A DNA stretch of 64,000 nt from Peptacetobacter hiranonis (GTDB lineage Bacteria; Bacillota; Clostridia; Peptostreptococcales; Peptostreptococcaceae). The position numbers and the translations under genes were made by a program. The stretch spans positions 1,972,019 to 2,036,018 of the forward strand of contig NZ_CP036523.1 of NCBI RefSeq assembly GCF_008151785.1, given 5' to 3'. Position 1 is the first letter of the stretch. Each line of letters opens with the position of its first letter. Below are positions 8,031-17,293 of the stretch, in pieces. Below the pieces are notes generated by a model. That model had not been told where the DNA came from and made no database searches. It saw only the letters and a list, made by a program, of their open reading frames with translations.

Positions 8031-9484
8031 TAAAATGGTCCCTATGTCAAGGACATATATAAAAAAGTCTTAAGCAGCAAGCAGCTGACTTCTATATTGA
8101 ATAGGAGTCAGCTGTTTTAAATTCCACTGACAACGATCATTATTATAATAATCCATATAATCATCTATTAAACTTTTTAACTCTTCAAATGTATTGCAAC
8201 TTTTATAATCTATTTCATCTTTCATATGACCAAAGAATGACTCCTGCGGAGCATTGTCCCAACAATTACCTTTTCTAGACATAGATTGACCTAAATTATA
8301 TTTTTTTAACAAGTTCTGAAAAATAGTACTTGTATAATGAACTCCTTGATCAGAATGAATAAATGCATCTTTATGTAATTTGTCTGAATTTGATAACATG
8401 AGATTGTTAATAGTTGAAATAACAATATCCATTTTTAAATTCTTCGATAAATGATACGATAAAATTTCATTCGTAGAAGAATCTTTTACAGTTGATAAAT
8501 ATGCTGTTTTCCCATTGCCGTACGGCATATACGTAATATCAGTTAAAAGTACTTTTCCTGGTATACCTTGTTTAAATTCTCTATTCAATTTATTAGGAAC
8601 TGTGTGATGTTCTTTTCTTGCTTTTCCCATACGTTTAGCTGGATTTGACTCGCGAATAGGACATTTAATTCCATATTTTTTCATTATTCTTTGAATTTTT
8701 TTTCTGTTAAATATTATATTAAATTTACTTTTTAAAATCATTTTTATTGAACGAGAACCTTTTTTGTATCCTCTGAACTTATATGCTTTAAGAATTATTT
8801 CTTTTGCTTCTAAATCCTTTTCTTCTTGTTTGCTTATTACATTCTTGTTTTTTAAATAGTTATAAAATCCAGATCTAGATACTCCTGCAACAATACATAG
8901 ATGTTTTATCATTTTTTTTAAACAATATTTATTTATTACATCATTAATTAATTTGAATATTTTCACCGAAGGTAGCTTATTATTCATCACCTGCCTTTCT
9001 TCGAAGTCTAGCTTTTTTACTAGTTCTAGCTCTGCTTTAAGATATGCTATTTCAGCATCCTTCTTATCTATTATCTCTTTATCTGTTAATTTTCTTTTTC
9101 TTGGTCTTCCAGAATTATTAACTCTAGAATCATCTAGTCCCAAAATACCATTTTCTTTATATGACTTTCTCCATCGCTCGCTAGCGCATTTAATACGTTT
9201 TGCACCTATGATGTTAGTGTCAAAACCTGCTTCTTTAAATATCTGTGTTGGATTTTTTCCCTTATTGTATTCTGTTATGAAATGTATTTTAAATTCATTT
9301 GTATATGTTATTGATTTACAGCTTACATTCTTTACAAATGGATTTTTTGATAGCTCTAATGTTTCTTCTTTACTAAATTGTTTTTTACTCATAAATTACT
9401 CACCTCTATATTAAAATTATACAAAAAAAGAACCTATAGATGAAACACCTTTTTACAAGTGTCCATTCTATAGGTTCCATTTTA
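8031..9484 (-). mobile_element. IS3-family insertion sequence, copy 1
   Basis: 1454-bp element bounded by imperfect inverted repeats: TAAAATGGTCCCTATG at the left and TAAAATGGAACCTATA when the right end is read inward, about 19 of 25 positions alike. It is flanked by a 3-base direct repeat CTT (8028-8030 and 9485-9487), the target duplication. It encodes one transposase. A second copy of the same length, with the same ends and the same protein, lies at 37812-39265 in the same orientation. Confidence 0.92.
8070..9392 (-). CDS. IS3-family transposase (single reading frame)
   Basis: 440 residues. The amino third has helix-turn-helix DNA-binding features (FKIHFITEYNKGKNPTQIFKEAGF) and a coiled stretch around 104-130. 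The C-terminal half is the rve/DDE integrase core with Asp285 (TDITY), Asp348 (HSDQG) and Glu384 (NAPQESFFGHMK), followed by YNNDRCQWNLKQLTP, the usual IS150-group ending. Most IS3 elements express OrfA and OrfB by frameshifting; here both parts are in one open frame. All catalytic residues are present, so the element may be active. Confidence 0.93.
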   Translation of the reverse strand: MSKKQFSKEETLELSKNPFVKNVSCKSITYTNEFKIHFITEYNKGKNPTQIFKEAGFDTNIIGAKRIKCASERWRKSYKENGILGLDDSRVNNSGRPRKRKLTDKEIIDKKDAEIAYLKAELELVKKLDFEERQVMNNKLPSVKIFKLINDVINKYCLKKMIKHLCIVAGVSRSGFYNYLKNKNVISKQEEKDLEAKEIILKAYKFRGYKKGSRSIKMILKSKFNIIFNRKKIQRIMKKYGIKCPIRESNPAKRMGKARKEHHTVPNKLNREFKQGIPGKVLLTDITYMPYGNGKTAYLSTVKDSSTNEILSYHLSKNLKMDIVISTINNLMLSNSDKLHKDAFIHSDQGVHYTSTIFQNLLKKYNLGQSMSRKGNCWDNAPQESFFGHMKDEIDYKSCNTFEELKSLIDDYMDYYNNDRCQWNLKQLTPIQYRSQLLAA

Positions 9485-9509
9485 CTTTGAGAACATCCTT
9501 TTTTTATAT

Positions 9510-10589
9510 TTATACTTTTCTTACCACTTTTGTTATAGCTTCTACTACAGCATAGAACACACCTGCACAAGGCCAAATTACCCAACTTATATGCCAGTTA
9601 AATGTGTAGAAACTATATGCTAAATATATAGTTGCTATTGTGCACCAATATATTGTATCTAAATGCTCATTTTTTCTAGAATTTTCTTTTTCTTCTAATG
9701 TATACTCGCCAATTTGTAGTACTTTTTCATATCCTTCTCTTAGCATCATAGCTTTAACTATCATATTAACACCTATTGAAATCAGTACTAAAAGCAATGC
9801 TACACAAATTACCATTATATATTCTTCTGCTTCTAATGCTCCTGCTGCAATAAGAGGAATTGCTCCTATTATGAATAAAGCTACTCCAAAAGCCATACTC
9901 TGTTGCAACTTTCCTTCAAAACTATCATTCTTTTCTTCTACAAATCTTAAAGAACTTGAATCTACTTCTATCGGTCTATCCATATATTTAAATTTATCCA
10001 TTTTCATTCCATATTTTATAAATACTGATACCGCACTAGCAACCATAATTAAAAGTATTATTAGGCCAATCATAGCTGCATGCTCTTCTTTTAATGGAAT
10101 TTTATGTTGCTCTGCAAATCCAGCCAAAAGTACCAACATTACTGGTGATAAAATACAAAACATAACAGCTCTAGCAAATTTTTTTGCAGTAATTTCGGCT
10201 AGTTCAATATAATTTGAAACCTCTTCAAAACTAGTCTTTCTTCTTTTTATCACATTCTCATTAGCTTTTTCTTCACCGATAATTCTATCTATAGCTATAT
10301 CTGATGATATATTTCTATTATTTATATATGAACTTTCCTCAATTTTATTCATATAAATTGAGCTTTTATTCCTATCAAACTTTTCCTCTTTAAAATCGTC
10401 TTTCAAAAGATAGTCTGTAGATACTTCAAATATTTCACTAATTCTTATTAATTTTTCAAGTGTTGGTACAGATTCCCCACTTTCCCATTTTGATACAGAT
10501 TGTCTAGATATATCTAATCTCTCTGCTAGTTCCTCTTGTGACCATCCATTCTTTTTTCTTAAATTCATTATTTTTTCTGATAATGTCAT
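9510..10589 (-). CDS. XRE family regulator with membrane domain
   Basis: 359 residues. Residues 1-60 form a Cro/C1-type helix-turn-helix ([32 protein letters not shown]). A charged linker (about 60-125) leads to four or more hydrophobic segments around 140-165, 170-190, 232-275 and 315-350. This layout, a DNA-binding domain tethered to a multi-pass membrane domain, is common in Firmicutes, but the signal sensed is unknown. The ATG is preceded by GAGGTGGG. A short palindrome CGATATATCG at 10613-10622 just upstream could be its own operator (speculative). Confidence 0.8.
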   Translation of the reverse strand: MTLSEKIMNLRKKNGWSQEELAERLDISRQSVSKWESGESVPTLEKLIRISEIFEVSTDYLLKDDFKEEKFDRNKSSIYMNKIEESSYINNRNISSDIAIDRIIGEEKANENVIKRRKTSFEEVSNYIELAEITAKKFARAVMFCILSPVMLVLLAGFAEQHKIPLKEEHAAMIGLIILLIMVASAVSVFIKYGMKMDKFKYMDRPIEVDSSSLRFVEEKNDSFEGKLQQSMAFGVALFIIGAIPLIAAGALEAEEYIMVICVALLLVLISIGVNMIVKAMMLREGYEKVLQIGEYTLEEKENSRKNEHLDTIYWCTIATIYLAYSFYTFNWHISWVIWPCAGVFYAVVEAITKVVRKV

Positions 10590-10810
10590 CTTCCCACCTC
10601 TTTTAACTAGGTCGATATATCGTTCCCTTTAGATATCTATTTCTATGGTCTTATCTTACCAAAATTCTTAAAATCATACTACCAACTACACTAACAAATT
10701 TGTCAACTACTAGTTGCATCGTTGAAATTTCAACATTTATATTTTATTTTTTCTTAAATAGATTTATTTTGTTTTAATCATTTTACTATTCTTGTTACTT
10801 TCAAAAATAA

Positions 10811-10940
10811 AAAAAGAACAGTATTGATAACTGTCAGCTTGCGACAATGCGTGGACGCACAACTAAAGCTTAAAACAAAAAGCTTTATCCAATTGCGTCT
10901 TAGCCTGGAGCTGATGACAGTTACAATACTGTTCCCTTTT
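10811..10940. ncRNA. unidentified structured RNA element or complex terminator
   Basis: A 130-base stretch richer in G and C than its surroundings, with nested helices: GAACAGTATTG/CAATACTGTTC (10816-10826 with 10924-10934), AACTGTCA/TGACAGTT (10829-10836 with 10915-10922), GACGCA/TGCGTC (10854-10859 with 10894-10899) and TAAAGCTT/AAGCTTTA (10864-10871 with 10880-10887). A-run and T-run flank it, so on the minus strand it ends like a terminator for hisS. The interior is far larger than a terminator needs. I do not recognise it as a known riboswitch, and no gene follows it in the plus direction. Confidence 0.5.
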
Positions 10941-10943
10941 ATT

Positions 10944-12206
10944 TTATAATCTTTCTTTTAATTCTTTTACTAGTTCACTAAGTTTTACAGTGTGCTGTTC
11001 TGATGTAGCCATGTTTTTAAGTGATGCTTCATTGTTTTTAAGTTCATCATCACCTATAACTATTGTAAACTTAGCATTTATCTTATCAGAGTATTTAAAC
11101 TGAGCTTTAACACTTCTTGATAAGTGATCTTTATCAGCACTTATGTGATTATCTCTTAATTCTTTTAAAAGACCGAAACTTTTCTTTTTAGCTTCATCAC
11201 CTATAGTAACTATGAATATATCTGTAGACTGAGGATTTTCTATTTCTATTCCTGCATCTTCAAGAGTAAGAAGTAATCTTTCTGCTCCAAGTGCAAATCC
11301 TATTCCACTAGTTCCTTTAGGTCCACCTAGCTGCTCAACTAGTCCGTCGTATCTACCACCACCACAAACTGTGCTCTGAGCACCTATGTTTTCAGCTATT
11401 ATTTCAAATGCTGTTCTCTTGTAGTAGTCTAATCCTCTAACTATAGTTTTATCTATTTCGTAAGGTATTTCCATTTCTTTTAGATATTCTTCAAGTTCTG
11501 CAAAATGAGCCTTACAGTCATCACAAAGATTATCTATCATATAAGGTATGTCTGTTATAGCCTCTTTACACTGAGGGTTTTTACAGTCTATAACTCTCAT
11601 AGGATTTTTTTCTTTTCTTTCGTTGCACATATCGCAAAGAACTTCTGATTTTGAATCTAAGTATTCTCTTAGTTTTTTATCGTATTCTTTTCTACAAACT
11701 GGGCATCCAACAGAGTTTAAGCTAACTTTTAAGTCTTTTAATCCTAATTCTCTGAAGAACTGCATTGCTAATGATATAGCTTCAGCATCCATTGATGGGC
11801 TATCACTTCCTATAGCTTCTATACCAAACTGATGGAACTGTCTCTGTCTACCAGCCTGTGGTCTTTCATATCTGAAGCAAGGAGTTATGTAGAACATTTT
11901 AGTTGGCTGAGTATCAGCATATAGTTTATTTTCTATAAATGCTCTTACTGCACCAGCTGTTCCTTCTGGTTTTAGAGTTATTTCTCTATCTCCTTTATCT
12001 TTAAATGAGTACATTTCTTTCTGAACTATATCTGTGGTATCACCTACACCTCTCTGGAATAGTTCTGTGTGCTCAAATATAGGAGTTCTCATTTCCTGAT
12101 ATCCGTAAAGTGCACATATTTCTCTAAATTTATTTTCAAGATAATTCCATTTGTACGAGTCTTTAGGAGTTATATCTTTTGTTCCTCTTGGTGCTTTAGT
12201 TAGCAT
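10944..12206 (-). CDS. hisS: histidyl-tRNA synthetase
   Basis: 420-residue class II synthetase. The amino end APRGTKDITP, motif 2 (CFRYERPQAGRQRQFHQFG), the histidine-specific signatures LDYYKRTAFEI and the GGGRYDGL block are all intact, and the C-terminal anticodon-binding domain (STDIFIVTIGDEAKKKSF onward) is complete. A GGGAGGT site precedes ATG 12206. The start overlaps the end of hemZ by 11 bases, indicating one operon. An unusual structured element follows the stop. Confidence 0.96.
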   Translation of the reverse strand: MLTKAPRGTKDITPKDSYKWNYLENKFREICALYGYQEMRTPIFEHTELFQRGVGDTTDIVQKEMYSFKDKGDREITLKPEGTAGAVRAFIENKLYADTQPTKMFYITPCFRYERPQAGRQRQFHQFGIEAIGSDSPSMDAEAISLAMQFFRELGLKDLKVSLNSVGCPVCRKEYDKKLREYLDSKSEVLCDMCNERKEKNPMRVIDCKNPQCKEAITDIPYMIDNLCDDCKAHFAELEEYLKEMEIPYEIDKTIVRGLDYYKRTAFEIIAENIGAQSTVCGGGRYDGLVEQLGGPKGTSGIGFALGAERLLLTLEDAGIEIENPQSTDIFIVTIGDEAKKKSFGLLKELRDNHISADKDHLSRSVKAQFKYSDKINAKFTIVIGDDELKNNEASLKNMATSEQHTVKLSELVKELKERL

Positions 12207-13746
12207 TTTTTTCTACCTCCCTTTTTTTCTTTTCAATCATATCCTCAACCCTATCAAGGTATATTTCAAGGTTTTTAACGTCGTCTACTCTTTCAATTCT
12301 ATTTTCATCTAAGTATACAAATTTAGAAACAGCTCCAGCTCCTATAGCTATATTAGTCTGTTTTTCTTCCATCATCTGCATATTATAGATGCATTCATAT
12401 CCTTCTTTAGCGTATCCTACGTTTTCTAAGTTCCCTAGCATCATTTTCTGTCTATACATATAGTATGGGTTTAAGTTCATTTCCTTAGCTGCTTCCATAG
12501 AAATATCTATCATTTTGATCATTTCTTTGTACTGAGTAAGACTTTCTTTATAAGAATCCATATCCATATTTAGTTTAGATGCTCTTTTTATTGCTAGTGT
12601 ATGAACAGTTAAACTTTCTGGAGATAATTTTTTAATTTCTTCCAATGTATTTTTAACCATTTCTGCATCTTCATCGACAAGACCTAAGATTATATCCATA
12701 TTTATATTATCAAATCCTAGCTCTCTAGCCATTTTGAAGCAAGTTTTTATATCTTCCACGCTATGTTTTCTACCTATTTTTTCTAGTGTAGAATCATTCA
12801 TAGTCTGTGGGTTTATACTTATTCTATTTACTCCATGTTTTTTAAGTACTCTTAATTTTTCTTCTGTAATAGTATCAGGTCTGCCAGCTTCAACAGTAAA
12901 TTCTTTTATTTTACTGAAGTCAAAGATTTCAAATAGATTTTCTATCATATAATCCATATCTTCTGCGTCTAAAGCTGTAGGTGTTCCTCCACCTATGTAG
13001 AATGTTTCTATTTTCCAACCTCTATTTTTTATTATTTCTGCGGTTCCTCTAGCCTCATCTAAAAGTCTTTCAACATATTTTCTTCTAAGGTTTCCATACT
13101 TCTGAATTGAGTTAGATGGGAATGAACAGTAATAACATCTAGTTGGGCAGAAAGGAATACTTACATAAAGAGATATTTTTTTATCGCTTAATGGATAAAT
13201 AAATCCTCTTTCTCTTTTAGCTATGTCTAGTGCTAATTCAGCTTTTTCATCTGTTATAAAATGCTCTTCTTTTAAATAATTTAAAACCTCTTCATCATCC
13301 ATTCCATCAGATATTAGATTGTGAACTATTTTAACCGGTTTTATACCTGTTAAATCGCCCCATGGCACATAGCTATCTGGCATAATTTGTTTTAATGCCT
13401 GGAACATACTTTTTTTTATGCTCCATCTAGCTGCTTTTTTTACAGCTAGAGAATCTTCTCTTTCTAACTTTTCCACGAATTCAGCATAATTATTAGAATT
13501 ATTTACTAGCTCAGAGTAATCTTTTTCAAATTCTTTCTGTTCTGTAAATTCACCGATTATACTTCCATTTTCGTAAACTTCTGTTTTTGATATTACTTTT
13601 TTTCCATTTATTTCTATGCTATTGACTAAAAATTTTTCTTCAGAATTCTGTAATTCTTCAACATATTCAAACTCTGATGTGAATAATTTTATAAGTTCTG
13701 AAACCTCGTATTCATAGTCATGCCCTTTTAACACTACTTTTAGCAT
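12196..13746 (-). CDS. hemZ: HemZ-type radical SAM coproporphyrinogen dehydrogenase
   Basis: 516 residues. The radical SAM cluster motif is PFCPTRCYYCSF, with Cys200, Cys204 and Cys207, followed by IGGGTPTAL, the HemN-family signature. An amino-terminal region of about 190 residues precedes the barrel, as in HemZ proteins. HemN-like enzymes oxidise coproporphyrinogen III to protoporphyrinogen IX, but many HemN relatives have other roles and no other haem gene is in the window, so the reaction is uncertain. Start ATG 13746 has AAGGAG upstream; an in-frame ATG 18 bases earlier has none. It overlaps hisS downstream. Confidence 0.85.
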   Translation of the reverse strand: MLKVVLKGHDYEYEVSELIKLFTSEFEYVEELQNSEEKFLVNSIEINGKKVISKTEVYENGSIIGEFTEQKEFEKDYSELVNNSNNYAEFVEKLEREDSLAVKKAARWSIKKSMFQALKQIMPDSYVPWGDLTGIKPVKIVHNLISDGMDDEEVLNYLKEEHFITDEKAELALDIAKRERGFIYPLSDKKISLYVSIPFCPTRCYYCSFPSNSIQKYGNLRRKYVERLLDEARGTAEIIKNRGWKIETFYIGGGTPTALDAEDMDYMIENLFEIFDFSKIKEFTVEAGRPDTITEEKLRVLKKHGVNRISINPQTMNDSTLEKIGRKHSVEDIKTCFKMARELGFDNINMDIILGLVDEDAEMVKNTLEEIKKLSPESLTVHTLAIKRASKLNMDMDSYKESLTQYKEMIKMIDISMEAAKEMNLNPYYMYRQKMMLGNLENVGYAKEGYECIYNMQMMEEKQTNIAIGAGAVSKFVYLDENRIERVDDVKNLEIYLDRVEDMIEKKKREVEKNAN

Positions 13747-13771
13747 TTTTTTCTCCTTATACATAATAATT

Positions 13772-13803
13772 CACTATGCAAAGGCAAAAGCCCTCGCATA
13801 GTG
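13772..13803. promoter_or_regulatory. intercistronic hairpin
   Basis: CACTATGC (13772-13779) pairs with GCATAGTG (13796-13803), with a smaller GGC/GCC helix inside. Read on the minus strand it follows the metallo-hydrolase stop and has no T-run after it, so it is more likely a processing or stability hairpin within the operon than a terminator. On the plus strand it is followed by TTTTTATTTTT and could stop antisense transcription. Confidence 0.5.
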
Positions 13804-13812
13804 TTTTTATTT

Positions 13813-14448
13813 TTATTCTCCAATGTATCTAGTTGAAAGATAAGGATTATTTTGTTTTTCGTGTCCAAGTACAGAAGGTTCTCCATGACCAGGATAAACA
13901 GCTACTTCATTTTCGAATTTTTTTATCTTATTAAGAGATTTTTTCATTTTTCTTTCATCCCCACCTCTAAGGTCACATCTTCCCATGCTTCCTTTGAATA
14001 GAGTATCTCCTGTTATAAGATTGTTTTCTGTTCTTATACACATACCACCTTCAGTATGTCCTGGAGTGTGTATGAATAAAAGTTTTGTTTTACCTAAGTA
14101 TAGGCTATCTCTATCATCTACATATATATCTGCATCAAATTCAGTTTTTCCACATCTCATCATATTACTTAAATTGTAACTTGCATCATTTAACATTTCT
14201 TTTTCATCTTTATGAGCTACAACTGGCACTTTTTTATATGCTAATATATCTTTAACATATCCTATATGATCTGCGTGTCCATGAGTTAGGATCACATATT
14301 TTAAATCTAATCCTTCTTCTTTTAAGTATTCTATTACTTCATTTGGACTTCCACCTGGATCCACTACTGCAGCCTCTTTAGTTTCATCATCTGATAGTAT
14401 GTATACGTTTGTTGATGTATAAAAATCGTCAATTCTTTTAATTTCCAC
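13813..14448 (-). CDS. MBL-fold metallo-hydrolase (glyoxalase II-like)
   Basis: 211 residues of the metallo-beta-lactamase fold. The metal-binding motif THGHADHIG gives His56, His58, Asp60 and His61; further ligands are in HTPGHTEGG, LITGDTLF and PGHGEPS. The short form without a C-terminal helical domain corresponds to YcbL/YqgX-like proteins that hydrolyse thioesters such as S-lactoylglutathione or related substrates. Glutathione is usually absent from anaerobic clostridia, so the true substrate is open. It sits between dtd and hemZ in the conserved clostridial order. Confidence 0.88.
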   Translation of the reverse strand: MEIKRIDDFYTSTNVYILSDDETKEAAVVDPGGSPNEVIEYLKEEGLDLKYVILTHGHADHIGYVKDILAYKKVPVVAHKDEKEMLNDASYNLSNMMRCGKTEFDADIYVDDRDSLYLGKTKLLFIHTPGHTEGGMCIRTENNLITGDTLFKGSMGRCDLRGGDERKMKKSLNKIKKFENEVAVYPGHGEPSVLGHEKQNNPYLSTRYIGE

Positions 14449-14460
14449 TATTTTATCCTC

Positions 14461-14910
14461 CTAAAAAGATTTATTTGATTCTAAAAGTATAGTTACTGGT
14501 CCATCATTTACTAAATCGACCATCATGTGTGCTCCGAATTCTCCTGTTTCAGTATTTATTCCCTGTTCTGAAACTTTTTTTACAAATTCCTGATAAAGTT
14601 TATCTGCTTCTTCTGGTGCAGCAGCATTTGTAAAACTTGGTCTACGTCCTTTTCTACAGTCACCGTAAAGAGTAAACTGAGAAACAGCAAGCATTTCACC
14701 GCCTATATCTTTTAGAGATAAATTCATTTTGTCATTTTCATCTTCAAATATTCTAAGATTGATAGTTTTATCAACTATATAATCTACATCTTTTGAAGTA
14801 TCTCCATGTGTTACACCTAATAAAACAAGAAGACCTTTGTTTATCTTTCCTGTTGTTCTCCCATCAACTGTAACCTCAGAGCGAGATACTCTCTGTACAA
14901 CAGCTCTCAT
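14461..14910 (-). CDS. dtd: D-aminoacyl-tRNA deacylase
   Basis: 149 residues, the exact usual length. The start [17 protein letters not shown], the active-site SQFTLYGD and the C-terminal NDGPVTILL, which holds the Gly-cisPro motif, identify it. The enzyme removes D-amino acids (and glycine mischarged on tRNA-Ala) from tRNA, proofreading translation. Located 24 bases after rel, in the same operon, as in many Firmicutes. Confidence 0.95.
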   Translation of the reverse strand: MRAVVQRVSRSEVTVDGRTTGKINKGLLVLLGVTHGDTSKDVDYIVDKTINLRIFEDENDKMNLSLKDIGGEMLAVSQFTLYGDCRKGRRPSFTNAAAPEEADKLYQEFVKKVSEQGINTETGEFGAHMMVDLVNDGPVTILLESNKSF

Positions 14911-14934
14911 CCTAAAATTCTCCTCATTTATATG

Positions 14935-17250
14935 TTAATTTGTCATTCTATAAATTCTTTCTACTCCTGGAACTGATTTTATCTTATTCATTATATAATC
15001 AAGCTGTTCTGTTCCATCTACTTCGACTAAAAGATTTATAGTAACTTCAGAGTCTTTTCCTTTTCTAGCATTTATTCCATTTAAACCTATTTTTTCATTT
15101 GCTACGATATGAGTTATTTCGTTTACAATTCCTCTTCTATCTACAACTTTTATCTGAATTTCTGCTTCAAATGTACTATTGCTATCTTTTCCAGCTCCAT
15201 CCCAAGATACTTTTATCATTCTCTTTTTAAAGAATTCGTCATCTGGATTTACATTGACACAGTCTGCTCTATGAACAGCAACTCCTCTTCCTTTAGTTAT
15301 ATATCCAACTATTTCATCGCCAGGAAGTGGATTACAGCACTTAGCAAATCTTACTAAGATATTGTCAAGTCCTTCAACTATTATTCCCTGTGAAGGAGTT
15401 TTCTTTCTCTTCTTGCTGTATTCTGCATCACTTATGTTGTGTTTTTCTATATCTTCAGAAATGCTAGCTTTCTTTTCTTTCATAGCCTGTCTTATTTCTC
15501 TTGTGTAAAGCTCTTTAAGCTTTGTAACAACCTGAGATGCCATTATTCCACCATATCCAACTGTAGCAATTAAGTCCTCAACATTTGGTTGGTTGAATTT
15601 TTTAGCTATTATAAGCATATTTTTATCTATTACAGAATCTTTTGTAGTAGGTAATCCATGTTTCTTAAATTCTCTTTCAAGTATTGCATTACCACGTTCA
15701 ATATTTTCTTCTCTTCTCTCTTTTTTGAAGAACTGTCTTATTCTACTCTTTGCGTTTGGAGTTTTTACTATACCTAACCAGTCTCTACTTGGTCCAGGAG
15801 AGTTTGAAGAAGTAAGTATTTCAACTATATTACCATTCTGTAATTTATAATCTAATGTAACCATTCTACCGTCTACTTTTGCACCAACACATTTATTACC
15901 TATATTAGTATGTACTCTATATGCAAAGTCTATTGGTGTTGATTCAGCAGGCAATTCTATAACATCTCCCTGAGGAGTAAATACATATACCTGGCTTGAG
16001 AAAACATCTTCTTTTAAGGCATCTAGGAATTCATGAGGATCTTTTAAATCTTTTTCCCATTCCATCATCTGTCTTAACCACTGAAGTTTTTCTTCGATTT
16101 TATCTTCTTTAGAGTTAGAGATACCTTCTTTATATTTCCAGTGTGCAGCTATACCGTATTCTGCTATATTGTGCATTTCATGCGTTCTTATCTGAATTTC
16201 TAATGGCTCACCATCTGGTCCAACAACTGTAGTGTGAAGTGACTGATACATATTAGGTTTTGGCATAGCTATGTAGTCCTTAAATCTACCTGGTATTGGC
16301 TTCCATAATGTATGTACAACACCTAACACAGCATAACAATCCTTAACTGTATCTACTAAAACTCTGACTGCTGTAAGGTCAAATATTTCCTCGAATGATT
16401 TGTTTTTATTTTTCATTTTTCTATAGATACTATAGAAATGTTTTGGTCTACCATAAACATCACATGGTATTTCCATTTCAGCAAATTTTTCCTGTAAACA
16501 GTTTACTATTTTTGCTATATTTTCTTCTCTCTGACTTCTCTTCATAGATACTTTTTCAACTAATTCATAATATCCATCGTGATCTATATATCTTAAAGCT
16601 AAGTCTTCAAGCTCCCATTTTATCTTAGATATACCAAGTCTATGAGCTATTCCACCATATATTTCTAGTGTTTCTGTAGCCTTATATTTTGCTTTTTCTG
16701 GATCCATGTAGTTAAGAGTTCTCATATTGTGAAGTCTATCGGCTAATTTTATAAGTATAACCCTTATATCTTTAGCCATAGCCAAGAACATTTTTCTCAA
16801 GTTTTCAGACTGTGTTTCTTCCTTTGAGCGGTATTTTATTTTACCAAGCTTTGTAACACCGTCTACAAGATCCGCTATTTCTTTATTAAAAATACTTTCT
16901 ATATCCTCATATGTATACTCAGTATCTTCAACAACATCGTGTAATAGACCTCCTGATACTGTTTCTATATCTAGCTGCATATCGCATATTATATTTGCAA
17001 CAGCTAGTGGATGTATAAAGTATGGTTCTCCCGATTTTCTCTTTTGATCTCTATGCGCATATTTAGCTAATTTATATGCTTTCATTATTGTGTCTAAATC
17101 ACCATTTGGAGCATATGATTTTACTTTGTCTAGTATTTCAATAAGCTCTTTATCTGATTCAACAGAAGTATCGGCGAGAACTTCTAACGTTCTTTCATTT
17201 CTTTCGGCATCTTTTAACTTTATGCCTTCTAATTTCTTTTTTCCCTGCAT
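14935..17250 (-). CDS. rel: bifunctional (p)ppGpp synthetase/hydrolase
   Basis: 771-residue long RelA/SpoT homologue. The hydrolase domain has the HD pair His104-Asp105 (GLLHDVVEDT); the synthetase region has GRFKDYIAMPKPNMYQSLHT and EIQIRT; then a TGS domain (VFTPQGDVIELP), the conserved-cysteine region (VRFAKCCNPLPGDEIVGYITKGRGVAVHR) and a C-terminal ACT domain. It makes and degrades the stringent-response alarmone. Compared with Bacillus Rel the amino end is about 35 residues longer (a charged stretch before SYAPNGDLDTI). The start has AAGGTGG upstream. Its place between apt and dtd is the standard Firmicute arrangement. Confidence 0.95.
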   Translation of the reverse strand: MQGKKKLEGIKLKDAERNERTLEVLADTSVESDKELIEILDKVKSYAPNGDLDTIMKAYKLAKYAHRDQKRKSGEPYFIHPLAVANIICDMQLDIETVSGGLLHDVVEDTEYTYEDIESIFNKEIADLVDGVTKLGKIKYRSKEETQSENLRKMFLAMAKDIRVILIKLADRLHNMRTLNYMDPEKAKYKATETLEIYGGIAHRLGISKIKWELEDLALRYIDHDGYYELVEKVSMKRSQREENIAKIVNCLQEKFAEMEIPCDVYGRPKHFYSIYRKMKNKNKSFEEIFDLTAVRVLVDTVKDCYAVLGVVHTLWKPIPGRFKDYIAMPKPNMYQSLHTTVVGPDGEPLEIQIRTHEMHNIAEYGIAAHWKYKEGISNSKEDKIEEKLQWLRQMMEWEKDLKDPHEFLDALKEDVFSSQVYVFTPQGDVIELPAESTPIDFAYRVHTNIGNKCVGAKVDGRMVTLDYKLQNGNIVEILTSSNSPGPSRDWLGIVKTPNAKSRIRQFFKKERREENIERGNAILEREFKKHGLPTTKDSVIDKNMLIIAKKFNQPNVEDLIATVGYGGIMASQVVTKLKELYTREIRQAMKEKKASISEDIEKHNISDAEYSKKRKKTPSQGIIVEGLDNILVRFAKCCNPLPGDEIVGYITKGRGVAVHRADCVNVNPDDEFFKKRMIKVSWDGAGKDSNSTFEAEIQIKVVDRRGIVNEITHIVANEKIGLNGINARKGKDSEVTINLLVEVDGTEQLDYIMNKIKSVPGVERIYRMTN

Positions 17251-17293
17251 AAAACCACCTTATTCCGTTCCATCTGTATGGCTAATCTATTGA

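Larger units (their letters stand above)
8006..9508. other. transcription terminator split by the insertion sequence
   Basis: Left of the insertion is AAAAAAAGGATGTCTCAA and right of it is TTGAGAACATCCTTTTTTT. Removing the element and one 3-base duplication restores a hairpin with flanking A and T runs that would terminate both the acetyltransferase (plus) and the XRE regulator (minus). The insertion point is in the loop. Confidence 0.75.

Noticed and set aside
8953-9414. Open frame of about 150 codons on the plus strand inside the insertion sequence (also in the second copy).
   Set aside because: It is antisense to the well-supported transposase, has no ribosome site and a composition typical of a shadow frame.
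10613-10622. CGATATATCG palindrome upstream of the XRE gene as a firm operator.
   Set aside because: Ten AT-rich bases are expected by chance at this composition and there is no second copy; mentioned only as speculation.
10811-10940. The structured element as a riboswitch or integron attC site.
   Set aside because: No gene lies downstream in the plus direction, the minus direction leads away from the XRE gene start, and the attC core motifs are absent; left as unidentified.
13772-13803. The hairpin before hemZ as an operon terminator.
   Set aside because: On the transcribed strand no T-run follows; the genes on both sides keep operon-like spacing.
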